DNA of 64,000 nt. Source: an uncultured Lactobacillus sp. GTDB taxonomy: Bacteria; Bacillota; Bacilli; Lactobacillales; Lactobacillaceae. Position 1 is the stretch's first letter. The number at the start of each line of letters is the position of its first letter. Positions 51,192 through 61,000 of this stretch are shown in pieces. Made by a program: the position numbers and the translations under genes. The notes below the pieces were generated by a model. That model did no database searches. It was not told the DNA's origin and saw only the letters and a list, made by a program, of their open reading frames with translations. Location of the stretch: assembly GCA_947565635.1 (NCBI GenBank), contig CANOGU010000005.1:18383-82382 (forward strand), in the 5' to 3' direction.

Positions 51192-51571
51192 ACGAGGAGC
51201 ATTTTGATACAGTCTCAGATCTATTCAAACATCTATACCCAATTGCAGTTGAATCAGGTATAGATGCAGATCACTTTTGGGATATGGATTTTGGCGAGAT
51301 TATGACGCAAATAAATGCTAATGAAAAGCGAAGATTAGAAGATCTGCGTGCTAAAGCATACATGGACCATCGCTTAAGTGAGATGGTTGCATTTGCCTTT
51401 AATGATCCTGCTAAAATGCCAAAAGTTGAAGAAGCGTATCCATTTGTCAAAGACAATGTGGAAGAGACTCCTAAACCGGCTGAACCTGATTGGAAACAAG
51501 ATCAGGCTCTATTAATGCAACAAGCTCAACGGATTAAGCAATTTAATAAAGATAAAGGAGGTGGAAGTTAA
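51098..51571 (+). CDS. T-part of the tail chaperone, made by -1 frameshift (gpGT-like)
   Basis: After slippage at 51092-51098 the frame reads CGG CAA GAA and stays open to TAA at 51571. The fusion is about 264 residues (107 from the first ORF plus 157). The T-part includes NEEHFDTVSDLFKHLYPIAV and FGEIMTQINANEKRRLEDLR. An ATG at 51284 lacks a good ribosome site, so frameshift expression is more likely than a separate start. It ends in TAATG overlap with the tape measure. Confidence 0.75.
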   Translation, partial: RQEKEEGYQDQYGIGRSNSRFSGNNRRRTDVNEEHFDTVSDLFKHLYPIAVESGIDADHFWDMDFGEIMTQINANEKRRLEDLRAKAYMDHRLSEMVAFAFNDPAKMPKVEEAYPFVKDNVEETPKPAEPDWKQDQALLMQQAQRIKQFNKDKGGGS

Positions 51572-54500
51572 TGGATTTAGAAGAACTTGAATTAAGGTTT
51601 ACTGCCAATTATGGGGATGTAATGCGAAAGCTTGATGAGTTCACTAATATCATCAGTCAGAAAACTAATGATATGCAATATAAGATTCAAGATGGCTTAG
51701 GCAAAATCAATCAGTCAATGAATGATAATGTGTCAAAAGCTGATGAATCTGCTAAGGAAGAAGTTCGTCAGCGTACTGAGGCTGAAAATGCTAAGCAAAA
51801 ATTGTTAGAACAAACTCTTAATACTCAAAATGATGTTACTGATAAGGTTATCCAAGGGAATAAAGAGCAAGCTGAAAGTTCCAAAGAAGCAGTTAATCAA
51901 TCGGAGAAGAGTTTGGATAGTTTAACTGCACGGCTACAAGAGGCTTCTAATATGCAACAACGAATTGCACAGCAAACTAGTGCAGCGCGTGAGGCTGTAT
52001 CTGATATCGCTAAGCCTAAAGAACAGCCACAGAGAAGAGAACGAGCAACAACACGTCCACAAGTTCAGAATTCAAGTTTTGATGATTACCAAGAAAAACG
52101 AATTCAAAGTTATATGCCTAAAAGACCTGTTGATTTAGGCATTGATGATGAAATCCAAGCTGAAGCCTCTCGTGCTAAAAAAGAAGTTGATGGGCTGGTC
52201 ACTCACATCAATGAAAAGATGGAACAAGCTCGGTCTATGCAACGTAGAATCGCTACTTTAACTGCTAACCGAGATAATCTTGATATGAGTAAGCAAGGAA
52301 GTAAAGTTAAGTCAATGAGACTGGACGATCAAATTGCTGATGCTCAAATTAAGATGGCAAGATATCAGAACCAAGCCAAAGCTCTTGCGCAAGAAATGTC
52401 GCAGGAGCTTAATTCAATTCCTTCATCTCTTAAGCGTATTGAAACTGAAATGGATCAAACAGAAGGTAAGATTGAACGAATTAGACGCTCGATTGCTGAA
52501 ATGAGAGATAATGATGCCACTCTTGGAAGATCCGCGGGTAATGATAAGGAACTTAAGCAAGCAGAAGCTGAATATAAGCGCTTGGTAGCTAGAAGTGATG
52601 AACTTGCTAAAGCTTATAGTTATGTAAGTTCTCGTGGAGATGAGCTAAAGGCTAGTTCTTCTAGAATTAACACTGAGCTATCTGAAGAAAGCAAAAACGT
52701 GTCAGGTCTGAGCTCCAAATTTAGCAGACTTCGAAATACTATCTCTAATGTTAACTCGTCTTTAAAACGCTTTGGCAATAGTGGAAGTTCTTCTATGCGT
52801 CGAGCTGGTGGTGGTGCGTCAATGTTAAGCGAACGTCTTAAGGGCGTTCGGATGGCAATGCGTATGCTAGCCAGCCAATTAATTGTATTTACGTTGCTCT
52901 ATCAAGCAATTATGATGCTAGCCCAAGGTATGGGTGCAGCGTTAATGACTAATAAGCAGTTTGCAAGTAGCTTTAATGCAATTAAAGTAAATCTGTTAAC
53001 TGCTTTTTATCCTATTTATAGCTATGTTTTACCAGCTGTAAATGCTTTGATGAACTCACTAAGAAGAGCAACAACATGGATTGCTCAATTTAGTTCTGCT
53101 TTGACAGGAATGAGTTTATCTAGTGCTAGAAGTGGAGCGCATGGTTTGTACGATCAAGTGCAAGCGATGAATGATACTTCTAAGGTGGCAAGTAAGGCTA
53201 ATGAAGCTGTTAAAAAACAACAGCAAGAACAAGCTAAAGCTGTACAACGTGCTAACCAGCAAATTGCCCAAGCCAATCGTCAAGGTGCGGCGGCAGTTGC
53301 AGCCGAAAATGAGCGAATCAAGGCATCTAATGAACAAGCTAAAAAAGCGTTCGAAGATACTAAGAAAGCTAATGAAGACTTGCAAGCTTCCTTGATGGGC
53401 TTCGATGAGCTTAATGTTCTTGATAACAGTAAAAATAATCAAGATAATGGTTCATTTGAGGCACAACCATTAGAGAAGTTTACTCCGCAACAAAAGCAAG
53501 ACAGTCCTATTTTTGATGATGCTGGATTAGATGATAGTGGTACAGGAGACGGTACCCAGGGACTTGACTGGAATGTTCCATTAGAAGCTTCACAGAATGC
53601 TATTGATGCAGCTAACAAGGTCAAAAAAGTTCTAGGTGAGATCTTTGACCCAATGAAGAAAGCTTGGGATGAAAAAGGTCAAGCTGTTGTGGATGCTGCT
53701 AAATACTCATGGCAGGAAATTAAACGCTTGTTAGGGGATGTAGGTAATTCATTTTTACATGTCTGGGATAATGGTACCGGACAAAAAGTAATGGAGAACT
53801 TACTTCAACTGCTAGCGGATATGCTGAATATTATTGGCGACATTGCGAGGGCGTTTGCTGAAGCATGGGAAGAAGGTGGACGAGGAACAAGGTTTATTCA
53901 AACAATCTTTGACTCGTTGAACAACATTCTTGTTGCTATCCACCACATAGCTAAATCATTCCGGGACGCGTGGAATACGGGCAATCTTGGTAAGAGAATT
54001 TTTGCTAACCTCTTAGATTTAGCTACTAAATTAGTTCAATTTATTGGAGACATTGCAAAATCATTCGATGAGGCATGGCAACACGGTAATACTGGTACAA
54101 AGTTATGGCAAGCATGGCTAAATGCATTGAACAATATTCTAGATATCTATAAGAATATTGTTACTTCAATTGATGAAGCGTGGAAGCATTCAAATCTAGG
54201 TGTTTCAATCTGGAGTCATTTAATTCAAATTGTTACTGGTGTAGGCAATACAATTGGCAACTTAGCTGGTCAATTCGATAAAGCATGGCAACATGGTAAT
54301 GTTGGTACATCAATTTTTAAGACTCTTCTAGGCATGGTTGATGATATGCTTGGTGCTCTTGGGGATATGGCAACGTATACTTCAAACTGGGCTAAAAAGC
54401 TTGATTTCACTCCACTATTGAAGTCAATTGACAACTTGCTAAAATCTATTCGACCTGTAACAAAAGATGTTTGGGATGGCTTATCTTGGGCTTATAAAAA

Positions 54501-57500
54501 CGTCTTACTTCCACTTGCGGGATTCACAATTACTCAAGTAATTCCTGAGTTCTTTAATGCATTAGCTGCTGCACTTAAGGTTGTTCATAGTGTAGTCAAA
54601 GCGGCTAAGCCAGTTTTTGAATGGTTCTATGATAGTTTTATCAAGCCATTAGCTAAAATAGCTGGATTTGCGATTGTGGAAGCTTTAAAACTTTTAACTA
54701 AAGCACTTGAAGGATTATCTGATTGGATAGACCATCACCAAACAGCAGTTAAGATTATGACTGCAACTTTGCTTACATTATTGGGCATTAAAGTTGCTAG
54801 AGCTACTATTGCAGGTATTCAAAGCTTTACTGATACTCTTAAGATTCTGGCAATGCTTAAGTTCGATAAGCTAAAAGCTGGTGTTAAGTATGCTGATGAT
54901 ATGCTTGGTGTTGTAGTTGAATTTGCCAAACATCCAATTCTTAATATCAAAGAACTTGCAAAATTAAGCTTTGAAAATATTAAAGGTGGCTATGCGCACA
55001 TAAAAGATTTATGGAGTGAAGTAAATCAAGGCTGGCAAGACAGTAACTTAGCTAAGACTGACTTCCTTAAATCAGCTCGATCTTCTATTCAATCTGGCGA
55101 ACCAATGAAGTTAGGTCAGAAATTGGGTACTGGATTATCAGGCGCAATGATTGCCGTAACTTCTGGAATTGACATCTACAAAGGTATCAAAGCTAAGAAC
55201 AAAGAAGAAAAGTTTGCTGATTTTGGTTCTGGAATTGGTGGAGCTATCGGTGGTGGTATTGGCTTATTCTTTGGTGGACCATTAGGTGCAGCAATTGGTC
55301 AACAAGTCGGCTCATTTATTGGTAAATGGGGCGGTGTTGGTGCTTCTAAGTTCGGTGATGGCTGGGCTAAATACGGTAAAGGTAAGAAACCCAAAGATTG
55401 GGTTGAAGCAATTGGCTTTAAATCACACGAGATCTTGGACAACTTTACTTCTTGGGCTAAGTCGGTTGGTAAAGACATTAATACCAACATTACTAAGGGC
55501 AAGAAGGAAGTTCAAACTGCTAGCTCTAATATCCGTAAATGGTCAACTAATTTTATCTCTAATGCTAAGAAAGATATTAAATCTTGGGCACAAAATATCG
55601 GTTCTAACATTCATAAGGATGTAGACAAAGGTAAGAAATTAGCTAAACAAGCTGGAGATAAAGTAAAAGAATGGTCTACTAGCTTTATTAGTGATGCTAA
55701 AAAGAAGGTTCATGATTGGTCTTCTCAAATTGGTTCTAATGTAAATAATAGCGTTGAAAATGGTCAAGCCATGGCTAAGAATGCTGGAACTAAAATTAAA
55801 AACTGGACTACAGGCTTTAGAGAATCAGCAAGTGGACTAGTAAGATCTTGGGCTGAAAGACTAGGAGAGCACATTAATAATGGCTCTGAATCATCTCGTT
55901 CTGGAGCCACTAATGCCGGTAATAAGCTTTCTCAATGGACAAGAAGTTTCTTTGGAGGAGCTAATCAAAGTGTTTCTAGTTGGGCCAGTGGTCTAGGTGG
56001 TCATGTTAATGACGGCATAGGTGGAGCTTATAACTCTGCTAAAAATGCTGGTGAACGTCTAGGAAGCTGGGTTTCTAGTTTTAGACATGATACTTCAAGA
56101 AAACTTGGTTCATGGGCCGGAACCCTTGGGAGCACAATTGGGAATGGAATTACTGATGGACTGCACAATATTAGTCGAGCCGTTCGAAAAGTAGTTAACG
56201 CAATTGTTAAACCAGTGCAAAATGCTACTAATAAAGTTAGAGACGGTATTAACTGGGTACTTGGTAAACTTGGCGGTGGCTCAATTGGCTGGGGATTTTT
56301 TGATTGGAATTCTTATGCGAATGGGACAAATAGCCACCCAGGTGGATTAGCCTTGGTTAATGATCAAGCCGGAGACACTTATCGGGAAAGTTATGAATTA
56401 CCTAACGGAGAACAAGGCTTATTCCCAGCTGAACGTAATTTGTTAACTTATTTGCCAGCTGGCACAAAAGTTAAAACTGCAACTGATACGGCTAATGAAT
56501 TAGCAGCTATGGTTCCCAAATATGCTGGTGGTATAGGTAACTTTAATTTCGATTTTAGTGGTATCTTTAGCGGAATTAGTAGCGCTCTTGGAAACCTAAA
56601 TTTTGGGAATATATTTGATGGAGTTGGCAATTTTGTTGATGGTGTAATGGAGGAACTTGAAAAAGTTACTGATGATATAACTCATCCAGAACGATTAGTT
56701 AACTACATTATTGATAAATTTGTCACCTATGATTGGAGTTTAGGTGACGCTTCATTAAAGTTTGCTAAAGGCGCTGTGCATCAAGAAAAGAAAGGCATGA
56801 TGAATTGGGCTAAGAAAGTTATCAATCAATTTGGTGGTGCAACTCATCAAACAGGGCCAGGTGCGGAAGGTTGGCGTAGTGCTGTTAAGAAAGCACTACG
56901 AAAGAATGGTCTACCTGCAACACCAGCGTATGTAAATGCATGGGTTCGTCAAATCCAAACTGAGTCTGGTGGTAATGAACATGCTGTACAAGGCGGTTAT
57001 ACGGATATCAACACCTTAACAGGAGACTTGGCAAAAGGATTGTTGCAAACTATCTCTGCAACTTTTAACGCTTATAAATTCCCTGGTCACGGTAACATCT
57101 TCAATGGGTACGACAACATGCTTGCTGCTATCAATTATGCAAAGCATCGGTATGGATCGGATATGCTTGCTGTAATTGGTCATGGTCACGGTTATGAAGA
57201 GGGGGGATTAATTGCTAAACACGGTTTCTATGAAATCGGTGAAGGGGACAAGCCAGAAATGGTAATTCCGTTAACTAACCGTGAATTAGGCATGAGAAGA
57301 ATTAATGAAGCTATTGCTTTCATGAATAATAACTTTGGCAATGGCTTACAACTCCCTACCTCTCTAAATAGAAACTCAATTAGTAATGACTCTATTTATG
57401 CTGAAAATCAGTCCAATGCTTCCACAATGAAAAGTGGAGGCTTCAAGGAGATGAGTACAGAGTTAGTAAATGCGATTATCCAAGCTCTTCAATTCCAAGA

Positions 57501-57636
57501 TATTAATAGTAACAATGGAAAGCCAATTGACTTACATCTCTCCGTAAAAATTGGTGATGAGTCCTTCGGTGAACATGCCATTAAAGGAATTAATGCCATT
57601 AATCAAAGAAATGGTAGAAATATGCTAAATCTTTAA
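51571..57636 (+). CDS. Tail tape measure protein with transglycosylase domain
   Basis: 2021 residues; sets tail length and may degrade peptidoglycan on injection. Residues 1-410 are coiled coil, followed by hydrophobic MLASQLIVFTLLYQAIMMLA (about 432-451). Trp-containing repeats of the type AFxxAWxxGNxG occur about five times at 720-920, and IKSWAQNIGSNI-like repeats about six times at 1273-1520. A C-terminal SLT transglycosylase-like domain lies at about 1763-1870 (WVRQIQTESGGNEHAVQG, GLLQTISATF), then IGEGDKPEMVIPL. The start overlaps the frameshift ORF stop. Confidence 0.93.
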   Translation: MDLEELELRFTANYGDVMRKLDEFTNIISQKTNDMQYKIQDGLGKINQSMNDNVSKADESAKEEVRQRTEAENAKQKLLEQTLNTQNDVTDKVIQGNKEQAESSKEAVNQSEKSLDSLTARLQEASNMQQRIAQQTSAAREAVSDIAKPKEQPQRRERATTRPQVQNSSFDDYQEKRIQSYMPKRPVDLGIDDEIQAEASRAKKEVDGLVTHINEKMEQARSMQRRIATLTANRDNLDMSKQGSKVKSMRLDDQIADAQIKMARYQNQAKALAQEMSQELNSIPSSLKRIETEMDQTEGKIERIRRSIAEMRDNDATLGRSAGNDKELKQAEAEYKRLVARSDELAKAYSYVSSRGDELKASSSRINTELSEESKNVSGLSSKFSRLRNTISNVNSSLKRFGNSGSSSMRRAGGGASMLSERLKGVRMAMRMLASQLIVFTLLYQAIMMLAQGMGAALMTNKQFASSFNAIKVNLLTAFYPIYSYVLPAVNALMNSLRRATTWIAQFSSALTGMSLSSARSGAHGLYDQVQAMNDTSKVASKANEAVKKQQQEQAKAVQRANQQIAQANRQGAAAVAAENERIKASNEQAKKAFEDTKKANEDLQASLMGFDELNVLDNSKNNQDNGSFEAQPLEKFTPQQKQDSPIFDDAGLDDSGTGDGTQGLDWNVPLEASQNAIDAANKVKKVLGEIFDPMKKAWDEKGQAVVDAAKYSWQEIKRLLGDVGNSFLHVWDNGTGQKVMENLLQLLADMLNIIGDIARAFAEAWEEGGRGTRFIQTIFDSLNNILVAIHHIAKSFRDAWNTGNLGKRIFANLLDLATKLVQFIGDIAKSFDEAWQHGNTGTKLWQAWLNALNNILDIYKNIVTSIDEAWKHSNLGVSIWSHLIQIVTGVGNTIGNLAGQFDKAWQHGNVGTSIFKTLLGMVDDMLGALGDMATYTSNWAKKLDFTPLLKSIDNLLKSIRPVTKDVWDGLSWAYKNVLLPLAGFTITQVIPEFFNALAAALKVVHSVVKAAKPVFEWFYDSFIKPLAKIAGFAIVEALKLLTKALEGLSDWIDHHQTAVKIMTATLLTLLGIKVARATIAGIQSFTDTLKILAMLKFDKLKAGVKYADDMLGVVVEFAKHPILNIKELAKLSFENIKGGYAHIKDLWSEVNQGWQDSNLAKTDFLKSARSSIQSGEPMKLGQKLGTGLSGAMIAVTSGIDIYKGIKAKNKEEKFADFGSGIGGAIGGGIGLFFGGPLGAAIGQQVGSFIGKWGGVGASKFGDGWAKYGKGKKPKDWVEAIGFKSHEILDNFTSWAKSVGKDINTNITKGKKEVQTASSNIRKWSTNFISNAKKDIKSWAQNIGSNIHKDVDKGKKLAKQAGDKVKEWSTSFISDAKKKVHDWSSQIGSNVNNSVENGQAMAKNAGTKIKNWTTGFRESASGLVRSWAERLGEHINNGSESSRSGATNAGNKLSQWTRSFFGGANQSVSSWASGLGGHVNDGIGGAYNSAKNAGERLGSWVSSFRHDTSRKLGSWAGTLGSTIGNGITDGLHNISRAVRKVVNAIVKPVQNATNKVRDGINWVLGKLGGGSIGWGFFDWNSYANGTNSHPGGLALVNDQAGDTYRESYELPNGEQGLFPAERNLLTYLPAGTKVKTATDTANELAAMVPKYAGGIGNFNFDFSGIFSGISSALGNLNFGNIFDGVGNFVDGVMEELEKVTDDITHPERLVNYIIDKFVTYDWSLGDASLKFAKGAVHQEKKGMMNWAKKVINQFGGATHQTGPGAEGWRSAVKKALRKNGLPATPAYVNAWVRQIQTESGGNEHAVQGGYTDINTLTGDLAKGLLQTISATFNAYKFPGHGNIFNGYDNMLAAINYAKHRYGSDMLAVIGHGHGYEEGGLIAKHGFYEIGEGDKPEMVIPLTNRELGMRRINEAIAFMNNNFGNGLQLPTSLNRNSISNDSIYAENQSNASTMKSGGFKEMSTELVNAIIQALQFQDINSNNGKPIDLHLSVKIGDESFGEHAIKGINAINQRNGRNMLNL

Positions 57637-57653
57637 AAGGAGGAAATGAGTGA

Positions 57654-58010
57654 TTGTATTCTTTAAAAATTTCTGGGACAGTGGTTAATCCTGCTCCGCA
57701 AACTATGCAAGTTGCTATTCAAGACATAGATGCTAAAGCAACTCGGGACGCACAAGGGCTTTTACATAGAGACAGAGTTGCCACAAAACGTAAAATAAAT
57801 TTATCCTTTGGTGCTCTAACTGTGTCCGAATGTGCCAGAATTTTAGCCTCTGTTAAAGCTGAGTTCTTTAATGTTGAGTATCTGGATCCAGAAACAGGCC
57901 AAAATAAATCGGGCACTTTTTATGTTGGTGACCGAACTGCACCCGTCTATTCTTTTGTAGATTCCGTACCAGTATGGAAAGGTCTTTCGTTTGATTTAAT
58001 TGAACAGTAG
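57654..58010 (+). CDS. DUF6711-like tail protein
   Basis: 118 residues from TTG 57654 (AAAGGAGG upstream at 10 bases). YSLKISGTVVNPAPQTMQV and KRKINLSFGALTVSECARIL fit DUF6711. It lies between tape measure and the large tail protein, where the distal tail hub would be. Confidence 0.7.
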   Translation: MYSLKISGTVVNPAPQTMQVAIQDIDAKATRDAQGLLHRDRVATKRKINLSFGALTVSECARILASVKAEFFNVEYLDPETGQNKSGTFYVGDRTAPVYSFVDSVPVWKGLSFDLIEQ

Positions 58011-58021
58011 GAGGTGAAAGA

Positions 58022-61000
58022 ATGCTAAAACAAATCAAAGAAGTTCAAGATGCGTGGCGAGCTACACAACGAACTTTAGATATTAAAGTAGTTGTTAATG
58101 GTAAGACCTATGAAGCTACTGATATCAATAGTCTGAAATATGATTCGGGAGCATATACCGGAGATACATTTTCAATTGGTTCTACGTACTCCAATAATGT
58201 GCAGATCGAATTTTCTCATCTTGTTGAAGGATTGAAGCTAGGAATGGAAGTCCGTCCTAGTATTGGAATAAAAACGTCTAAAGGCTATATCTATGAGCCA
58301 TTAGGCGTTTTTATTATATCCAGCGAAATAAAGATGGATCGAAATAATAATTTAACATCTATTAGTGCTAGCGATAGATTTTGTGGATTAGAGGGTACGT
58401 ATAAATCTAAACTAGTATATCCTGCAAAAGTTTTAGATATAGTTGCAGAAATTTGTGCTCAATCTGGAGTTAAAGCTAACGCTGATGATTTAGCACGGCT
58501 TCCACATCAAGCTGATTTACCTATTCCAATTAGTGGCCAAAGTTATAGAAAAGCTCTAGGTTGGATTGCACAACTATACGCTGGTTATGCTACATTTGAT
58601 CGACAAGGATTGTTTACTATTCGCACAATTGCTGAGCCTAATTATGAATTAGATCCTAGTCAATATGAACAAGCAGGACTAACTAAGAATGAAGCACCAT
58701 ATAAAATTAGTGGTATTCAGTGTCAAACAGTTATTACTACTGAAACTAGAGATGGCGAGAACACTGAAGAGACAAAAACTTATCAAGTTGGTAATACTAG
58801 TGGTTCGCAAATTAAGCTAGAGAATAATATTATGACGCCTGACCGGCTAAATAATATTTGGGAGCAAATTAAAGACATTAGTTTTTATCCATTTAACTTG
58901 AATTGGTTCGGCAATCCTGCTATTGAAGCTGGTGATTGGCTACGGTTAGAGGACAAGCAAGGTAATAAATTTATAGTTCCTAATAACAGTTACACGCTTG
59001 ATTTTAATGGTGGACTTTCAGCAACTTCAAAAGCTGATCAAACATCGTCTACTGATTCAGCAATTAGCTGGAGAGGTACTTACGCTCAAACTATTGAAGA
59101 ACTTCAAGCACGTAAAGCACCTGACGGTACAGTTATTTTTCCACCTAGTGTAGTAGAGCCTCCAAAGAATGCTAAGCCTAATGATGTCTGGTTTAAGCAG
59201 AACGGTAATTCTACAGAATTGTGGGTATTTACTGAACAAGAAAATGGAACAGGCAAGTGGGTCAGAAGAGATCTGACTCCAGATGAAGTTAAAAAGCAGG
59301 TTCAAGAAGCACAAAGTGGCTTAAGTGATGCAAAAAAACAAATTGCTGATAATCTTGCCAAAGCTGATGGAGATATTGCCGAACTAAACGCAAGTATCAG
59401 AGATCAGAAAAAAGCATTTGATACTGATATTGATGAGCTTAATGCAAGTATTAGAGATCAGAAAAAAGCATTTGATACTGATATTGATGAACTTAATGCA
59501 AGCATTAGAGAGCAGAAAGGAACACTTGATGGTCTAAGTACAACCATCAATACAGTTGCCATCCCTAAAATTACTGATGTAACTAACAAAGTATCTGATG
59601 CTCTGACTAAAATTAATGACCAGAAAAATATTGTTAGTGGATTGCAAAATCAAGCTACTCAACAAGGAAAAGATGTCTCTAAGATTACTACTGATGTTCA
59701 TGGTGTAACTGTTGATCTAGCTAATCTCAATGGGGATGTAAATCAAACAAAAGCCACAGTTCAAGGGCTGCAGTCCACACTAGGTAATGCACAAGGCGAT
59801 ATTGCCCAGATTAAAGTAGATGCGAAGAAACTGGAAGCTAGTCTATCTGGTAAAGTTGATAATTCTACGTATGCTAACTTTGTTAATGCTACAAATAATG
59901 CTTTAAACGCTAAGTTGGTTGCTAGTGATTTACGTGGATATGCTAAAACTACTGATGTGCAAGCTACAGCTAATGGTCTGCAGCTTAATATCAATAGCGT
60001 AACGGATAAATTGAATAATCTAAGAATTGGAGCTGATAACCTATTAAACGGGACAGGTAATCTCAAGGATTATTTAATAAATACAGGTGGAAAAATAAAT
60101 GAATTTAGTAAAGTTGACTTTATTCCACCCATACAAAATCATCCTGAAATAACAGCTTATATGCACTCCTGGGGAGATTGGCAGTCAGCCTACTCTAAGC
60201 AAAAAATATTACTGGAAAAAGATAAAACATATTGGTTTGGATTTTACTACTGTACTGATAGAACTAGCGGATCACCATTTAAAGCGTTTAATATATACAG
60301 TAATAAAAATGATGATACAAATAGTTCAAAATTTTGGGGATGTTTTAATACCAGTGAGTATTCCTTTTTTGATAACTCTTCCCGAAAATGGTTGTGGCGT
60401 ACACTAAAGATCATTGGAGATGGTGAAGTATATCAAAACTTTAGGGTTGAACCTAGTGGAAGAGTAGATAATTCAGCCTATTTTGCTGGGTATACTCTAG
60501 TCCAATCTGATGTAGCGCCAACTGGTCATGTAGATTCATTTGAAGATACAAAACATGAGCTGTCACAATTATCAGCTCAAATTACTGCCAACAACCAAAA
60601 ATTTAGTTCATACTACACAAAAGTAGAAACTGATAATCGTGCAAATTATGCGAAAAATGATGCCGTTAATGCGATTAAAAACGACAATAATTGGCACGGT
60701 TTAAGTAATATCCTTACTAACAGCGGTTTTTTGCAAAATGCAGATGGATTTATTCAAAAAGTTCAACAAGCCACTGTTCCTATGTTTGGCGGTAGTGGGA
60801 TTAACTTGGTGAGTGGAACTAGTAATATATGGAGTGATTCAGGTTGGAATGATTTTAATGGAACGTCTAATCAAACAAAAGTAATTGGAAAGTTCTATCT
60901 AGATGGATTAACAGCCGGTGATTGGGTAACACTGCATCTTGACTATCAGTATCAAAACTTAAGTGGCTCTAATTTAGCAATTCTTGTACAAGGATGTGGA

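Noticed and set aside
55286-55624. 112-residue plus-strand ORF within the tape measure
   Set aside because: It is an alternate frame of the repeat region with no ribosome site.
59381-59518. Tandem repeat considered as a CRISPR-like array
   Set aside because: Units are adjacent without spacers and lie in frame in the tail gene as a coiled-coil repeat. No CRISPR array is seen anywhere in the window.
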